A DNA stretch of 64,000 bases from Cryptomeria japonica (taxonomy: Eukaryota > Streptophyta > Pinopsida > Cupressales > Cupressaceae). The notes under the pieces were generated by a model. That model was given only the letters and a program-made list of their open reading frames with translations, ran no database searches and had not been told where the DNA came from. The DNA is taken from positions 268,492,075 through 268,556,074 of the forward strand of contig NC_081407.1 of assembly GCF_030272615.1 (NCBI RefSeq). Reading direction: 5' to 3'. Every line of letters begins with the position of its first letter. Positions within the stretch are counted from its first letter, which is position 1. Made by a program: the position numbers and the translations under genes. This document shows positions 47,215-59,029 of the stretch, one piece after another.

Positions 47215-47345
47215 TCAACTACACCAATGTATGTCTTCAACACAAGCCAACACTGACTTGTGCCAGTGATCATCATAACATATCGGTCACCAGTGTATGT
47301 CTTCAACACAAGCCAACACTGACTTCTGTACTAGTGATCATCAAT
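47215..47345. repeat. Two-copy 61-bp tandem repeat
   Basis: CCA(A/G)TGTATGTCTTCAACACA followed by AGCCAACACTGACTT occurs twice, at about 47225 and 47290, inside the region where Copia RT should be. Confidence 0.7.
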
Positions 47346-47659
47346 AACATCATATTAACTATTCTCCCATATCCGTTATCCTTCTCTATCGGTAACATGC
47401 AATACCGGTGTCAGTTAGATCTGTTGTCAGTTAGATCTCTGTGTTGGCATGCAGTATAATTGTTACAAAGCCCTAGTTGAAGGAGGGTTTAACAAAATAA
47501 TGCATTGTTTGAGTTGTTTGATGTAATAATGATTTGTATGCCATCAAAATGCATGGTGAGGGGCCATAATCAAGCCAAGAATGTATGTTTTGGATTGGGT
47601 TTGAATCATGTGTACTCACCAAGGCCTAAAAGCAATATGCCTAGGATGAAATGTGTCAA

Positions 47660-48300
47660 GTTAAGTTAGAATAAGTCCTTCCTCTGCATCATTGGAGAAA
47701 GCAGTAGAACAAAACTCCCCCCATTGTCGGACCTAAGAGTGACTATGAGACAACTAGACTCTTTCTCTACTAAGGCCTTCAACTTCTGAAATACAGTAAA
47801 CACTTCTGAAATTATCTACAAAAAGCAAGAAATACCTGGAACTAGTAATAGAAGGTGTATTCATTGGTCCACATACATCAACGTGAACCAATTGTAGTAC
47901 CTTGGAGGCTCGCCATGAGTCACCATCCTTGAATGGTGTCCTACGCTGCTTCACAACCTGACAAGCTCCGCAAACTCTTTGATTTTGAGTTTGAATCTCA
48001 AGTAAGCCACAAACTAATTTTTCCCGAACAAGCTGAGCAAGATAATGAATGTTTAGGTGGTCGTACCACTGATGCCAGAGACTGCTAATAGAAGATGATT
48101 GAGCTGCAAAGGCATGCTCTAGAGAATCACCCATATCCACAAGTCTGTATAAACCAGGATCCTCGATGCCAACAGCCATAGTAGTGCAAGTCGCACGATC
48201 AACAATCGAACACTTGTGTGAACTGAATACCACATCAAGCTGAGGAGAGTGCAACATAATCTAGCTCATGGAGAGAAGGTTCAGTTCCATGCCAGGAACG
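47660..48300 (-). pseudogene. Copia pre-integrase and integrase start, broken
   Basis: The 167-codon frame 47754-48257 contains LWHQWYDHLNIHYLAQLV, then CGLLEIQTQNQRVCGACQ (zinc-binding His/Cys set), then LQLVHVDVCGPM and YFLLFVDN, the integrase core start with its first catalytic Asp. Near 47700-47740 the second motif region LRSDNGG is still visible in another phase. The frame then dissolves. VPGMELNLLSMS at 48260-48300 abuts the insertion. Confidence 0.85.
48296..48300. repeat. Target-site duplication GAACG (left)
   Basis: GAACG before TGTTGATGTG at 48301; GAATG follows the other end at 56990-56994. One mismatch, acceptable for an old insertion and confirmed by the rejoined Copia codons. 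Confidence 0.8.
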
Positions 48301-49184
48301 TGTTGATGTGTATTTTGTACACGACCAAACACAGAATAAAATACCCAGAGGTATCTTATCCTCTCTTGAGTAAAGTCTCCGAATGCTGAAGATATCGCAA
48401 AAAGGATCAATCAGAAGGACTTCAAGGTTTTGCTTTGTAGGATCTCTACTCGCGGATAAGCACCAGTGGTCGTTGTGTTTGTTGTTTCTTCAAGGGGCCT
48501 TACGTACTTTCAAAGAAAGCTTGTCCGTGTTACTATCTTTCCAAATGAGGAAACAGGATTTTCCTAATACTAACAGATTTTCAAAAAAGATCAAAAGATA
48601 AGGGTTTCAAGGAAGAGATACTTAAACTAATCCTAAGAATGACTTGATGAAGACTGGTCTTGATAAGATTCTACCAATTTCAGTATTGCCAAAGGATTAC
48701 AACTCCACTGGAATTGGTGCGATCTTCTAAGGGTATTCAATAATTTTCAAATCACCAAGGAGATAGATACTATCAGGGAGATACGTACCAATACTTCCAA
48801 TGATAATTGAACTCTTAATCAATTTCAATGTTTCCAGTTGACCACACAAGGCGTTCTTACAATCAGTAAGAAGCTAGTGGTTTAGAATGTGAGTCTTATC
48901 AAAGATCAGGCACAACATTCGTCTTTCAAACTTAAAATCTAATGATATTTCTACTAAGAGTGATTCAAGAAGATAAACAACCATGAAGATAGCCACAAGG
49001 ATTGCAACAAAACACCATAACTTCAATATTTCATTGATCTCATAGCCAAATAAACAACAATTGTTCAACTTTCTCTCTTCACTACTCAAATTTGCTATTA
49101 ACAAAATTAAACTTATTTCTTTCCAACTTTCTAACTTTTTTTTTCTCTCTGTCTCTAACTCTTTAAAATGAAATGAGTGAGGGC

Positions 49185-49191
49185 TTATATA
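49185..49191 (-). promoter_or_regulatory. TATA box near the 3' end of the 8.7-kb unit
   Basis: TATATAAGCCCTCACTC on the minus strand, about 890 bp from the unit's end, the same relative position as the TATA of the solo LTR. Probably the true LTR promoter (U3/R boundary). Confidence 0.5.
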
Positions 49192-49382
49192 GCATCCTCA
49201 AATACAGTGAATGGCCCGGATCAAAAGAAGATCAACGACTGAGATTTTGACACCTAAACCCTAATTAGGGTTTGTTACAAAAAAGTCCCCATTTAGATAA
49301 ACATTATTAATCCATAGCCAATAAAAATTGGCACAAATAACGAGGAGACATAGACCAATAGGAATTAAGCCGCCACATCATC

Positions 49383-52327
49383 TTATAACAACTTTTCTTC
49401 TAGAACTTTGTTCCCTTTCCTGTGCTCTTTTCTAGCATATTCAATGAATCTGGACACAATTCCCTCAATCTCAGCAATGGGAATCTCAGGAAGATTCTTC
49501 ATTCGTTCTTCCAAGTGAAGGACTTGATCAAAAGCAGTGAGAAGAGTCGTCTCCCACCCAGGCTCAAGTTCTTTGGTCTTCTCAATCAGGAACATAGTAG
49601 CATACATTTGATCTCGTTGCCTCTCTGTGACGATGTTCTCTCCTTACAAAAGATGACCTTGATTTTGTCCTCCAACTCCTGGATGTCCACATCTGTCTTG
49701 ATCTCAATCCGCTTGTCAAGGATGGTATACAACACCTCAAACACCTTGTCTTGAATTGGATGGATGATGCCTTCAACTTGGCTGCATCTGGTGTTGACGT
49801 CTTCAAAAAGGACTTCTTTCATCTGGAGCAAAGCTGACCACTGCAGGAGGCTATGGGTTCCTCCATCCATTATATTTTCTTGCGTTAGAATCCGTCTTGG
49901 TGTTCCTCTTATCGCTTGTAAGACTGGGATGATAACATCTCTAGTGTGAGTGAATGCAGCCACAATTATCATTAGATTATGGATAATCTCAAGGACCTGG
50001 ATAGCTCGATGAACTGTCTTCATCATTCTTGTTGCAAATTCAACGACTACCTTGTGAGATTCATCAATCCAAGAACTCATGAGTTGAACTAGGCTCTTCA
50101 CCCTTTCTGCCTCACTTATTGATTCAAGAGGAAGTGCATGTAAAGGAGATATTGCTGGATCCTGTCGTCTCAAAGGCTGGTTAAGATGGCTAAAATAATT
50201 CCTCCAAGCACTGACCTCCTTTTCAAGCTTCTTATTCTTTTCCACTTCCTCTTTGAGTTTGTCTTTGAGTGTTTTCAGTGAATCAGTTGCTTCTTCCATA
50301 GCCTACTTGGTGGTAAGTGGACCAAGATCAAATGTTTCTAGATCATATTCTTCTGCTAGAATCTCATCCTCATATTTGTCCACCACTGGTGTAGCTATCT
50401 GCACTTTTCTGGATCCTGTCTCATCTCTAATTACCTTTGACATCTTTGTGGCCTTCTTCTTCTCTATTACTTCATGAGAATTTCCTATAAGGCTTTCCAA
50501 GTCAAATACATGTTCTTCCTCTTCAACCACAACTACCCTTGTCAGCCTCTCTTTTAGCCAATCCGGAATGGGAGATCTTGTTTCCCTCACTTGTATTTCT
50601 TTGGGTAGAGGTCTATCTTCCCAGAAAGGAGATGTTGCTTCATCATCATTCTTTTCTTCTTGTTGCTCATTAGCACCAACTTGGGGAGATTGACTTGATG
50701 AATGCTGAGGCGTCTGTCCTTTTCCTTGTTTATCATTTTGTACCATGGATTCCATAGACTCATCAATTTCATATACTATCTGCCTCTGATCTTCTCCTTG
50801 ACTTGCTTCCTTTTCATGCCTAGAAGATGTGCTTGGTGGGCGATCAGGATTTATTTTCTGCTTCTTCTTGGAAGGTTCTCTCTTCTCAGGTCCTTCTTTC
50901 CTCTTCGAGCCTTTGGAATGAGAAGTATTCTCACTCACACTTGCCTCTCCTTCTTCTGGCCTCTACATCATCTTGGACATTCATCCAAAAGTCCTCCACT
51001 TGAGACTCATGCTTGTACTTCTTCCCGACTGTTTCTTCTATATGACCATGAGGATCAAAATTCAGGATCAAAATTCTCTCTCGAGGCAAAGGATGTGAAT
51101 GAGTATAGAGATAATTCCTTCTCTGCATCTTCCGCGGCTTGAGTATTAGGACACACTTCAACTAAGTTCCCTAGTATGATGGGCACGGAAATTCCATTTC
51201 CATGCTTGTGTCTTGATGCCTTCGCATAAGCTACCAACTGTCTAGTCACCTCAAGTAGTACTATCCTGTCTGTAGGATATCTTGGCAACATGTAGGGAGG
51301 TGAAGGACACCCATGAACTCTGATGTATGTGAATTTTGGAAACTGAATGAACCATGCACCATGCTTCTTCACAAGCTCTTGTGCGTCCAGAGACAGTCGA
51401 TTGTGAATCCCACCTTGCAATATCCTGGTAATATTCATCGTGAAGGTGTCATTGACTAACTTGTAGTCACTTCTAGGCGGATGATGCAGTTGAACATAAG
51501 AATCACAAACTCTTATTTCTCTGGGTCCTCTTCCAACAACTCCTCTGTGAGGTAGTCCTGCATACTCAAAACCTCTGATCAAGGCATATACAACATATGA
51601 ACTCATGTGAAATGACTTGGTAGGCCTTAGTCTTCTCAACTGCACATCCAGGCTGTTGCTAATGATTCTAGCCCAATTGAGCATTCCCTTTCCTTGGACA
51701 ATTAGTTGTTTGAAGAAGAACATCCATTTGTCAAAGAAGAAAGCTTGAGAGGCACTCGTGACCCGATTGAGTAAGGTTATCAAATCCTTGAACTCTTCTT
51801 GGAAGTCAATTCTGTGCGGTGTATTGGGAGTCTTGTTCAGGCGAGGTCTGCTCTTGAGTAGCCAATTCTTGTTGATGAAGTTCAGGCAGGAATCAGGATC
51901 ATCCTCATAGATAGACCTAGCTCCTTCTAGACTTTTGTAGATCATGTCTCTATGTTCCGGGAGATGAAAAATCTCACTTATAGCTTCCTCTGAAAGATAG
52001 GCTAAGATAGTTCCATCCTCGGCCACGATTGTCCTTGAGTGTGAATCATAGTGCCGGGCACACTCAATCATCAACTCATGACACTTGATTGCGGGAGGGA
52101 AACTTGCAGCTTTGATGATGCCACTCTCAATTATCTTCTTTGCAACAGGTGACGGCTTGCCGATGTAGGGTGCTTCCCGAAACTTCTTCATATTGAAGTT
52201 TCCTAGGTTGGTGTCTCCGATATTGCTCCACTTGGACACGATCCTGGTCTCCAATTCGTCATTCCTCTGATCCTCCTTGATGAGAGCCTGTCGAGTAGTG
52301 GATCCTCCGGCCTTGGGGGTCGTCATT
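49383..52327 (-). pseudogene. Gag-like long ORF in the 8.7-kb unit, three shifts and one stop
   Basis: Likely start is ATG 52327 (MTTPKAGGSTTRQALI), just after an acceptor-like TTTGTGTAG. Blocks: 51055-52327 (KCHELMIECARHYDSHSRTI, SEEAISEIFHLPEH, FFFDKWMFFFKQLIVQGKGM); a shift caused by a 13-bp direct duplication (AGGATCAAAATTC twice, about 51050-51075); 50931-51060; a shift in a GA-rich run; 50303-50938, basic/Ser-rich with KKKQK and acidic VVVEEEEHVFDLE; a TAG (50303-50305); 49586-50299 in the same frame, opening with the coiled coil LKTLKDKLKEEVEKNKKLEK; a last shift to 49383. No RT or protease. It resembles large gag-like proteins of plant non-autonomous elements; function unproven. Confidence 0.6.
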
Positions 52328-52868
52328 TGACACCTACACAAAAGCTTAAAGTTAGGATTTGAGCATAATATCTTCATTATAGGAGATTTGAGACCTTTCA
52401 AGGAAATAACTAACTATTAATTTGAAAATAATGATAAATCTAAGAATTATGGATTTTCAAATTAAATAAAAATCAGATTGTACAAGACTTAGATTTTCAA
52501 AATGATTACTATGGAAAATCAAACTAAATCTTGAATAAAAAACTTCAAAAATCTGATTCTTCATACCTCTTCCTTGAATTTTAGCTATCAACCTTGAAAA
52601 ATTAAAGAAGGAATATGATGAATTTGCTGGGCAAGGATGTTTGATCTGAATTTCTGGTCTTCCTTTGGATGAATTATGCTTCAATCAGCCTTCAAAAGAA
52701 TTTCGCCTTCTACTAGCCTTCAAATACTTGGCAAATTCTGGAAATTAACCTCCAATCTAGCAAGAAATTCGCCTCCAACTTAGCTAGAATTCGCTTCTCT
52801 AGATCTGCTCTTCAAGTTCGCATGAGAACAATGAGTGAATGATTTGAATTTGTCATAATACACCTCCC

Positions 52869-52875
52869 TTATATA
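52869..52875 (-). promoter_or_regulatory. TATA box upstream of the gag-like ORF
   Basis: CCCTATATAAGGGAGG on the minus strand, 540 bp before the ATG at 52327 and directly downstream of the hairpin array. The leader contains repeated GGCGAATT(C/T)TT words (52740-52800) and ends in an intron-acceptor-like AG. It suggests the frame had its own promoter. Confidence 0.55.
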
Positions 52876-53423
52876 GGGCGCTCACCTTGATTCTCCTTGA
52901 GGCCGACTTGACAAATAGGAAATAAAATGAAATAAAACCCCTCTTAAAGGATGGCCGACTTGGCAAATAAAGGGAAAATAATGAGTATTGAGCGCTCAAT
53001 CATAATTTTTTATTTTTAAAATTAATTCCAAAGCTTCAAGGTGAATTTTTTTTCATTTATTTCAAGGCTTAGAAATTAATTAAATAAATTATAAATGCCT
53101 TAATTCATGTGAACTTGTTTCAGCCTCCCAAATGTCTTGTAATAGGCTAATTTAGTGAAAAATTATGGGCTAGCTTAGGAATGCCAAAGCTTGATTAAGG
53201 CTTGACGAATTTTTTATTCTCCTTAGGCATTAAAAATATCCAAAGTGATGTAGGTCTAAATCCTTTCAAGGCTTATTTGGACCCCTTTTCTAGGCTTGTT
53301 CACTTCATGAATCAAAATCTTTACAACCTAGATTTTCAATCTCCCATGTCCTTGTCTTCACAATTTTGCAACTTGCCCTTGACTCAATCTAACAAAGATG
53401 AAAAATAGGTGTTTTTGAGGATT

Positions 53424-56400
53424 TTGCCCTGGACCCTTTGGAAGGGTCAGGAGCGATTTTCTCTTTTTAGGTCAAAATTCATCTTTGCTTGATCATTAAC
53501 CTTCTCCAAGGCAATCTCCAAGGTCTATTCATCTCAACCATTGAGTTGGCTCAACAGGATTTTGAAGGAAACACTGCTTTTTAGGAATTTCGCTCTGGAC
53601 CCTTTGGAAGGGTCAGGAGCGAAATTCATCTCTCAGGTCAATTTTCTAATCTCCTTCACTTCAATTCATCAAAATTCGCTCAGTTTGAACCCACTTCTCA
53701 ACTTACTAGCATTGGTTTGATCTTCACAAGGCAAAAAAGGTTAATTTTGCTCAATAACCTAGCCAGGGACAGGACCTATCCAGAATTTCGCTCTGGACCC
53801 TTTGGAAGGGTCAAGAGCGAAATTCTCTCTTGAGCTTAAAATTCTCATTTTTTGAAGGTCCAAATTTCTCTAAGGCATTCTAAATAGCTTCTTTCACTGT
53901 AATCCAGGCCTAGTCTTACTCAAATCTTGAAGAAAAAGGTGACTTTAGTGGTTTTCGCTCTGGACCCTTTGGAAGGGTCAGGAGCGAATTTCTTTGCTTG
54001 TAGCCCATTTTTCATCATTCCAACTTCAATCCACCTCACAAGGCTAGGAAATAGTTTTCTTCTTTCACCCAATCCAAGTTTGATTTGTTTTTGCAAGGCA
54101 AAATAGGAGATTTTAGGATTTTCGCCCTGAACCCTTTAGAAGGGTCAGGAGCAAATTTCCTCCTTTAGCCTAAAATCATCACTTTTGGAAACCAATATCA
54201 ACTCAAAGGTAGTCTCAAGGGCATTTCTTACCTTAGTCTAGTCTTGTCTTAGCATAAATTTGAAAGGAATAAATAGGTTTTAGGATTTTCGCTCTGGACC
54301 CTTTGGAAGGGTCAGGAGCAAAAATCTTGTTTTAGGGCTATTTTGCCATCCTTTCAACTTCAAATCACCTCCAAGGCATATAACATCTTGTCTCTCTCTC
54401 CTTTCCAGGGTATCAAAACCAAAATCTTGTCTTGAATTGCAAGGAAAAAGGGGAATTTTAGAAATTTCGCTCTAGACCCTTTGGAAGGGTCAGGAGCGAA
54501 ATTTTCATTAGGCTTCAAAATTTGCATTCTTGGCAACCGAAATCCATTATAAGGCAATCCAAATGCCTTCTCACACCCTTGTCCAAGCTTGGTTTTGCTC
54601 AAAATTTGGAAAAAAAGATGTTTTTAAGGATTTTCGCTCTGGACCCTTTGGAAGGGTCATGAGCGAAAATCACTTCTAGGCTCAATTCCTTCATCTTTCA
54701 TGGTCTCTAGCAACTTAAAGTCACTCTTAAGGGCAACTTCCTTTTGATTTTGCCTTATCCCACACTTGACCTAGCAAAAACATAATAGCAAAAAGAAGTT
54801 TTGAGAAAATTCGCTCTGGACCCTTTGGAAGGGTCAGGAGCGAAATTTTCATTTTTGACCCAAAATCATCATTTTTTAAACTTGAAACTTCTTTGCAAGG
54901 TAAGATTTCATCCTTCATTACCCTAGGAATAAGATTCCATGTCCAAGAAAGGTCAAAAGATAGGTTTATAAGGAATTTCGCCCTGGACCCTTTGGAAGGG
55001 TCAGGAGTGAAATTTCCTTTCCTAGCTAGAATCCTTCATTTTCACAACTTCTAAACATCCCCAAGGATTTCAACATGTTCATTCTTCTTTTCATCATGTC
55101 TTGGACGCCAAAACTAGGCCAAATAAGGCAAGAAATGTCTCTTAGAGAGATTTTCGCTCTGGACCCTTTGGAAGGGTCAGGAGCGAAAATCACTTCTTGG
55201 GCTAAATCCTTCATTTCTCCTTTTCAAAACGACCTCAAGAGGCAAAAGCAAGTCATTTTTCTTCCATCCATGCCATAACAAATCAAAAACTTGACTTCCT
55301 TTATTGCAAAAGTAAGAGCTTTTAGGAATTTCGCTCTGGACCCTTTGGAAGGGTCAGGAGCGAAATTTCCTTTTTGGTCCAAAATCTTTCATTTTCAACA
55401 CTTTCAAACCTGTCCAAGGCAATAAGAATGTCCAAGCTTCCTTCCAAGATACCCTGCAAATCAAAAATTAGCCAAACTTAGGATGAAATGAGCTTTAGGA
55501 AGATTTTCGCTCTGGACCCTTTGGAAGGGTCAGGAGCAAAAATCTCATTCCAGGCTAGATTGCTCATTTTTCAAGCTTCAAACCATCTCACAGGGCAAAA
55601 TTAGATCATTCTCCACATTAGGAACAAGGTTTGTAACCCATTCAAGGCAAGAAACAAGGTTTATGATGAATTTCGCTCTGGACCCTTTGGAAAATCTCAT
55701 TCCAGGCTAGATTGCTCATTTTTCAAGCTTCAAACCATCTCACAGGGCAAAATTAGATCATTCTCCACATTAGGAACAAGGTTTGTAACCCATTCAAGGC
55801 AAGAAACAAGGTTTATGATGAATTTCGCTCTGGACCCTTTGGAAGGGTCAGGAGCGAAATTCTCCTTTAGGTCGAAATCTTGTCCTTAAAAAATCCACTA
55901 ACTCCATCTCAAGGCAAGATCAAATCAATTCACCCTCAAACATGCCCTAGAAAGCAACACTTAGCCAAAACTGAGAAGAAAAGGTGGTCTAGAAGGATTT
56001 TCGCTTTGGACCCTTTGGAAGGGTCAGGAGCGAAAATCAAGATTTTAGCTTGATTCTTGACCTTTTGAACTCTAATCCTCCTTGATAGGCGAACACAAAC
56101 CTTTCTTCACGCATCCCCATCAAGATCCTGTCTTTAGCCAAGTAAAAATGAGAGCTTTCAAGAATTTCGCTCTGGACTCTTTGGAAGGGTCAGGAGCGAA
56201 ATTCATCCTCTTGACTAGTTCCTCACCTTGGTTCATTTCATTCTCCATCAAATTTGCTCAAATCAACTCCCTTGCTTCACAATCAAGACAAATCTCCATC
56301 CAATTTGGTCTAGGTAAGGTCGAACTGGGTTTTTTAGGGCCAAAGGAAGGCAGGAAAGGGAGATTTCGCTTTGGACCCTTTGGAAGGGTCAGGAGTGAAA
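53424..56400. repeat. Array of 18 conserved 37-bp hairpins, mostly about 166-178 bp apart
   Basis: Each core reads TTTCGCTC-TG-GACCCTT-TGG, then AAGGGTC-AG-GAGCGAAA. Both arms pair (GACCCTT/AAGGGTC and TTTCGCTC/GAGCGAAA). Starts: 53424, 53588, 53786, 53953, 54120, 54288, 54465, 54632, 54810, 54976, 55152, 55329, 55505, 55672 (half only), 55823, 55999, 56165, 56364. Most steps are either 166-168 or 176-178 bp. The spacers are only loosely alike, while the cores are nearly invariant. Several changes fall in one arm only (for example, TAGACC at 54474). Confidence 0.92.
55539..55842 (+). repeat. Perfect 152-bp tandem duplication inside the array
   Basis: AAAATCTCATTCCAGGCTAG through GAATTTCGCTCTGGACCCTTTGGA is present at 55539-55690 and again at 55691-55842 with no difference seen. 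The junction cuts the hairpin at 55672 in half. A recent slippage or unequal exchange event. Confidence 0.9.
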
Positions 56401-56989
56401 ATCTCCTCCTAGACTAGCTTTCATCATTCAAAGCTTAAAAACTCTCATTCAAGGCAAAAATGTATCAACTTTCTCAATTATGCCTTAGAAGTCAACAATC
56501 TTGGTCATATTCTTCCAAAACTCTTTCAATCATCATCAGGTGCATTCGCTCATCAGTTTCTGAAATAACCACTCCGATCTCCCTCTGATCACTGACTTTG
56601 CTCAATCGACTCAGACCTGGAAGCAAACAGGACTCTAACAAGAAGACCATCAAACTGGACCTACCCTGACCTTAGACCTATTCACCCTGCTCTTCAATCT
56701 CACCATCCTGATTCTCCTGAAAGGAAATACTTCATTAAGGCAAACTTAAGGTTCCAGGTAGATGACTAACGACCTCCCAAAACTAGGCTAGACTCAACTT
56801 GAAAGAAACCCTAAAACGAGCCTTCAGAGATTAACCCTAAACTAGCCAGCCCAGGCAACCACTCACTCACTCAAAACCAAGCAAGCAGAGAGAAAAAAAC
56901 TAACTAAGGGAAAGCAAAACCCTAAGAAAAAGAGGGGGTCCCCATTCTGATGGGGTGATGTGTGAAATGGTCACAACAGAATGTAGTAT

Positions 56990-56994
56990 ACATT
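56990..56994. repeat. Target-site duplication GAATG (right)
   Basis: Partner of GAACG at 48296-48300 with one transition. The Copia codons continue immediately. Confidence 0.8.
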
Positions 56995-57201
56995 GAGGAA
57001 AATGAGATTCCTCCCACTAGATTGTATCTGAACGTTGCCCTTGCCGACAATAGGATACTCTTCGCCTCCTCCAAAAATGATTGAATCAGTGAAAGGTGAG
57101 AAGTCTATGAACCAATCATGTCGATGAGGGAAGTGTTGAGATGCATCAAAGTCTATGTACCAAGCAGAAGATTTCACATGATTTGCAGGTCTTTTCGCCA
57201 T
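56995..57201 (-). pseudogene. Copia protease, interrupted
   Basis: The frame from ATG 57201 reads SSAWYIDFDASQHFPHRHDW, with the active-site Asp-Ser-Gly changed to DFDAS, then IVGKGNVQIQ and LIFLNVYY where the 8.7-kb unit interrupts it. The domain continues at 48300. A protease of this kind would process the Gag-Pol polyprotein. The altered active site and the insertion make it non-functional. Confidence 0.85.
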
Positions 57202-57244
57202 GAAAGCGTAAAATGTAGATTCTTTCTACACTGAGTACTTTGTG

Positions 57245-58159
57245 ACATTGGCCTTAGGCTAAGACCCTCCCTTCTTCTGCTGTTCAAAAGCCAAACGATT
57301 CCGACAGTCCTTTATCAAGTGACCATACTTGTGGCAGCAATTACACTGAACTTTCTTCTTCTTCGAGCTAACCTGAGATTGATTGAGACCCTCCCTTCTT
57401 CTGTTGTTCGGAAGCCAAACGATTCTGACAGTCTTCTATCAAGTGACCATACTTGTGGCAGCAATTACACTGAACTTTCTTCTTCTTCGAGCTAACCTGA
57501 GATTGACTGGGGCTTTTTTGCTGAGAGGATTGAGATTTGCCTTTATCCTTGTGAAAGGATTTGGCTGCGAAGGCTTGTTCTATGGAGGACGAAGTGGCAC
57601 TGCTACCAAATTGTTGTTTCCATCGATCTTGCTACAAAAGTTTGGTGCACAACTTTGGAAACTTCAAGTCTACATTAGTTGAAGTAATGTTGAGCGTTTC
57701 TATAAAGTGCTCATAGGATTTAGGTAGACTCTTCAAGGTAACGACTACCATATCTTCTTCTTCCATTTTCCAACCAATTGCTTCTAGCTGATCTCAAATG
57801 TCCTTAATCTTCGTCAGATGTTCTTGTAAGGACATACGCTCATCCATCATGATAGAAAATAGCTGTTTTATAAGAAAGAACCCATGGCTCTTGTCTGATG
57901 TTTCATGGAGATCCTTTAAAATAGTCCAGATCTCTACAGCTATCTTGCCGGATGGCACTTGATGCAGCTGATCATTAGTAACCGAAAGTCTCTTATCCTG
58001 ATCTTGTCTAGCTATGGTAGGATGAGTCTCTTTACCTATAATGAGATCATCTAGGCGACGATATTCAAAGATCGTCATCATCTATTGCTTCCATGTGTTG
58101 TAATTTTTGTCGTTAAATCGCTGACTGCCTTCCAACATTATGTTGTTCAAAGATGCCAT
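57245..58159 (-). pseudogene. Copia gag (UBN2 type) with duplicated zinc knuckle
   Basis: ATG 58159 (MASLNNIMLEGSQRFNDKNY) opens the gag with the usual NYxTW word, and a stop follows at about 58083. The 95-codon frame 57794-58081 has EIWTILKDLHETSDKSHGFF and LQEHLTKIKD, typical of the UBN2 gag domain. The CCHC knuckle CNCCHKYGHLIKDC appears twice, because a 124-bp segment is tandemly repeated (from 57263 and from 57387). As 124 is not a multiple of three, the duplication shifts the frame. Dead copy. Confidence 0.82.
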
Positions 58160-59029
58160 CTTGCACGCTTTCCAAGTCAAAAAACGAGATTCACTGAAGA
58201 GGCAAAAAGCTAATTTCTAAAGAGGACAAAACCCAAGGCACAGATCCCAATGCATAAACGGAGGCAGATTCATGCACAAACTTCGAGACTGAAAGAAGTA
58301 CGATGGCACAAATCTCGAGGTATGGATTTTGATTGACCCAGAAAATTCTGACAAAGACCCAGAAAAATATGGGAAAAACCCACAAAGAATCTAGTCTTAA
58401 AAAAAATTGGCTGAAAAATTAGAGGATTTTCTGCAAAACCCTAGCTACAAAAATCAGAACCCTAGGTTGAAATGCAGAACTCCAAAAATGGGTCAAAAAT
58501 CCTAGTCGTCGGGGATGGAGCTGTCGCAGATTCAAGGGAAAAAATCCTGTCACCGTCTTACCCAGATTGCACAAATTGAAGACAGAAAACGCGAAATGAA
58601 ATTGCATGAAAACACAGATTGTAGAATATTGCGATGCCAAAACATGTGCAAACGATCCAAAACGTGAGCAGAAAATCGTTACAAATACACATGCAAAAGA
58701 TCCCAATGCGAACAGAGCCATCACCCAATTTGCAGACGCGTTGTGGCCAAAACACGAGTAAGAAGAAAAAAAATGCGACGGTGAAACTCACGATTTGCTA
58801 ACGAAGTCAAGGTGCATCGTGTGCCAAGGGCACAACACGTCGTAGCAAAATAAATTGTGACACGAATAGAACAAGGGGAAAAACAAGGTCATGCAATTGC
58901 AGATATGAGAAAGCTCACCAAACAGCCATGGGTGAAGGTCCCTTAGGAAGACAGACAAATTTTGAAAACAATTCCACTAAAAATTTCGACGAAAAGTTTT
59001 AGAATTTTTTTTTTCAAAAATGTATTCCT

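Larger units (their letters stand above)
48301..56989 (-). mobile_element. 8.7-kb LTR-like unit with gag-like ORF and hairpin array
   Basis: Termini TGTTGATGTG and GGTCACAACA, flanked by a near-exact 5-bp duplication within Copia codons. No internal LTR pair was found: the first and last kilobase do not resemble each other. Both ends do match the 2.6-kb solo LTR 39215-41822. On the minus strand: GGGGACCCCCTCTTT start, hairpin array (56400-53424), TATA (52869-52875), a gag-like frame of about 980 codons (52327-49383), second TATA (49185-49191), then about 890 bp to the CA end. Either an LTR that carries a gene, or an LTR with a nested element whose own ends are hidden. Confidence 0.75.

Noticed and set aside
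50702-51142. 146-codon plus-strand frame opposite the gag-like ORF
   Set aside because: Shadow frame of the Ser/Lys/Glu-rich minus-strand coding sequence; Leu/Phe/Ser composition as expected from antisense reading.
53424-56400. Hairpin array as a CRISPR array
   Set aside because: Spacers are too long (about 130-140 bp), resemble each other, and the setting is a plant nuclear genome with no cas genes.
53424-56400. Hairpins as transcription terminators or tRNA-like genes
   Set aside because: No T tract follows the stems consistently, and no tRNA cloverleaf or A/B box is present. The repeated, centred palindromes fit neither.
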